Assembly (NCBI GenBank): GCA_945878965.1
Contig: CAMCUJ010000084.1
Span: forward strand, 1-6,502
Direction: 5' to 3'
Length of the DNA stretch: 6,502 nucleotides
Source of the DNA: an uncultured Clostridia bacterium
GTDB taxonomy: Bacteria; Bacillota; Clostridia; Monoglobales; Monoglobaceae
In this document: one piece after another, positions 5,249 to 6,502 of the stretch
How positions within the stretch are numbered: position 1 is the stretch's first letter
How the letters are laid out: each line of letters opens with the position of its first letter
Translations under genes and position numbers: made by a program
Notes under the pieces: generated by a model
What the model saw: the letters and a program-made list of their open reading frames with translations, nothing else
Databases searched by the model: none
What the model was told of the DNA's origin: nothing

Positions 5249-6502
5249 TTAATTATTTTCTGTTAAAGGCAGGATATCCTTAAACTGCTTATGATACATC
5301 TGAGCATAAACTCCGTCCTTCTTAAGCAGCTCATCATGCGAACCCTGCTCAACTATTTTACCGTTGTCCATAGCAACTATCAAATCCGAATTTACAATAG
5401 TAGATAATCTGTGAGCAATTACGATAGACGTTCTGCCCTCCATAAGTCTGTCAAGAGCCTCCTGAATAAGTGACTCGGACTCTGCGTCAAGAGCCGATGT
5501 AGCCTCATCAAGAATGAGAATACGAGGATTTTTAAGAAACACTCTCGCTATTGCAATTCTCTGCTTCTGTCCTCCCGATAATCCAACGCCGCGCTCACCT
5601 ATCTCTGTTTCAAGACCATACGGCATATCCATAACGAAATCATAAGCATTAGCCGCCTTAAGCGCCTCTATCATCTCCTGCTTTGTAACCTTTGGTGAAC
5701 CATATCTCAGATTTTCTTCAAGAGTTCCGCTGAATAATATCGTTTCCTGAAATACCATTCCAACGTTTTCTCTAAGCGATTTCAGCTTGTAGTCCTTAAC
5801 ATTATGACCGCCGATTATAACCTCACCGTTATTAACATCATAGAACCTCGTTATAAGATTTGTAATTGTAGATTTTCCGCAGCCGCTGTGACCTACAAGA
5901 GCAACCTTTTTGCCCTCCTTAATCGTAAGATTAACGCCCGAAAGCACCGCCTTATCTCCTTCGTCATATTTGAAGTATACATCCTTAAGCTCAATATCAC
6001 AAGATCCGTTTGAATCAAATTTTATAGCATTTTCAGACTCCACAACATCGGACTTGGTATCAAGAACACTGAATATTCTATCAACTCCCGCCATAGACTG
6101 TGCAACTACAACATTAAGCTCGGAAAATCTGTTTATCGGAAGATAAAACTGTCCCAAGTAGTTGTAAAATACTACAAGCTCACCTATAGTTAAAACTCCC
6201 TTTATAACAAAATTACCGCCTACATAAACAACCAATACCGGAAGAAGCGCTGTAAGAAGACCTACTATAATCAAATTCCATGTACTGTATTTTGTTCTCT
6301 TAACCGACTTCTCAAGGAGCGAACGTGATTTGGTTCTGAACTTTTTCTCCTCGGACTTCTCCTGAGTAAACAGCTTAACTACCGAATACCCTGTTATTTT
6401 CTCCTGTAAATCTCCCTGCATTGCCGCAAGCTCACGCTGAACCTCACGGCTGTTTTCACGAACCAGACTCTTTATCTTTTTTGTGAATATAACATACAGC
6501 GG
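5249..6502 (-). CDS. ABC transporter permease/ATP-binding protein (exporter half-transporter), 5' end outside the window
   Basis: C-terminal 417 aa of a fused membrane/ATPase exporter of the MsbA/BmrA type. The frame stays open to the window edge, so the Met codon at 6421 is internal and not the start. Numbering from the first visible codon, a cytosolic helix (27-70, MQGDLQEKITGYSVVKLF...) leads to the last two transmembrane helices (about 72-97 and 105-125). The ATPase domain then has Walker A GHSGCGKST (204-212), Q-loop Gln252, signature LSGGQ (308-312), Walker B ILILDE (328-333) with catalytic Glu333, D-loop SALD, and H-loop His364. All ATP-site residues are intact, so it can be a homodimer or the active half of a heterodimer. 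The substrate cannot be read from the sequence. The stop is 63 bp before uxaB with no terminator between, so co-transcription with the uxa genes is possible, though a shared role is not implied. Confidence 0.95.
   Translation of the reverse strand, partial: PLYVIFTKKIKSLVRENSREVQRELAAMQGDLQEKITGYSVVKLFTQEKSEEKKFRTKSRSLLEKSVKRTKYSTWNLIIVGLLTALLPVLVVYVGGNFVIKGVLTIGELVVFYNYLGQFYLPINRFSELNVVVAQSMAGVDRIFSVLDTKSDVVESENAIKFDSNGSCDIELKDVYFKYDEGDKAVLSGVNLTIKEGKKVALVGHSGCGKSTITNLITRFYDVNNGEVIIGGHNVKDYKLKSLRENVGMVFQETILFSGTLEENLRYGSPKVTKQEMIEALKAANAYDFVMDMPYGLETEIGERGVGLSGGQKQRIAIARVFLKNPRILILDEATSALDAESESLIQEALDRLMEGRTSIVIAHRLSTIVNSDLIVAMDNGKIVEQGSHDELLKKDGVYAQMYHKQFKDILPLTENN

Noticed and set aside
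5804..6146. Two overlapping plus-strand open frames (69 and 78 codons) antisense to the ABC transporter
   Set aside because: Both are opposite the conserved Walker A and linker region and have no ribosome binding sites.

Overview
The window looks like ordinary chromosome of a low-GC Gram-positive bacterium. The evidence is AT-rich spacers, strong Shine-Dalgarno sequences, sigma-A type promoters (TTGACA/TATAAT with 17-bp spacers) and protein styles typical of gut Clostridia. Lachnospiraceae, possibly a pectin user, is my best guess; this is an inference, not a search result. Every gene I can support is on the minus strand, so the window is transcribed from right to left. There are no RNA genes, mobile elements, CRISPR arrays or pseudogenes that I can see.

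Reading in the direction of transcription: (1) from the right edge to 5249 lies the C-terminal two thirds of an ABC exporter half-transporter (last transmembrane helices plus a complete nucleotide-binding domain), whose start is beyond the window. (2) After a 63-bp AT-rich gap comes uxaB (tagaturonate reductase, 5185-3818). (3) After a 79-bp gap holding a strong 12-bp hairpin comes uxaA (altronate dehydratase, 3738-2323). These two enzymes catalyse consecutive steps of hexuronate catabolism: D-tagaturonate to D-altronate to 2-keto-3-deoxygluconate (KDG). The uronate isomerase, KDG kinase and KDPG aldolase needed for the rest of the route are not in the window. A GC-rich hairpin (2295-2317) closes this unit.

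(4) ung, family 1 uracil-DNA glycosylase (2177-1503), has its own near-consensus promoter. (5) After a 262-bp spacer comes a cation diffusion facilitator (CDF) metal exporter (1240-68). It has a perfect -35, a perfect extended -10, and a 15-bp perfect palindrome of the Fur/PerR type across the -10 and predicted transcription start. Its metal site reads Asn-Asp/Asp-Asp, the pattern I associate with manganese exporters. At the extreme left another extended -10 promoter points out of the window.

I do not see a previously undescribed multi-gene system here. The points most worth a second look are the predicted Mn exporter (unusual TTG start, Fur-family-like operator, apparent duplicated C-terminal domain) and the intercistronic hairpin between uxaB and uxaA.
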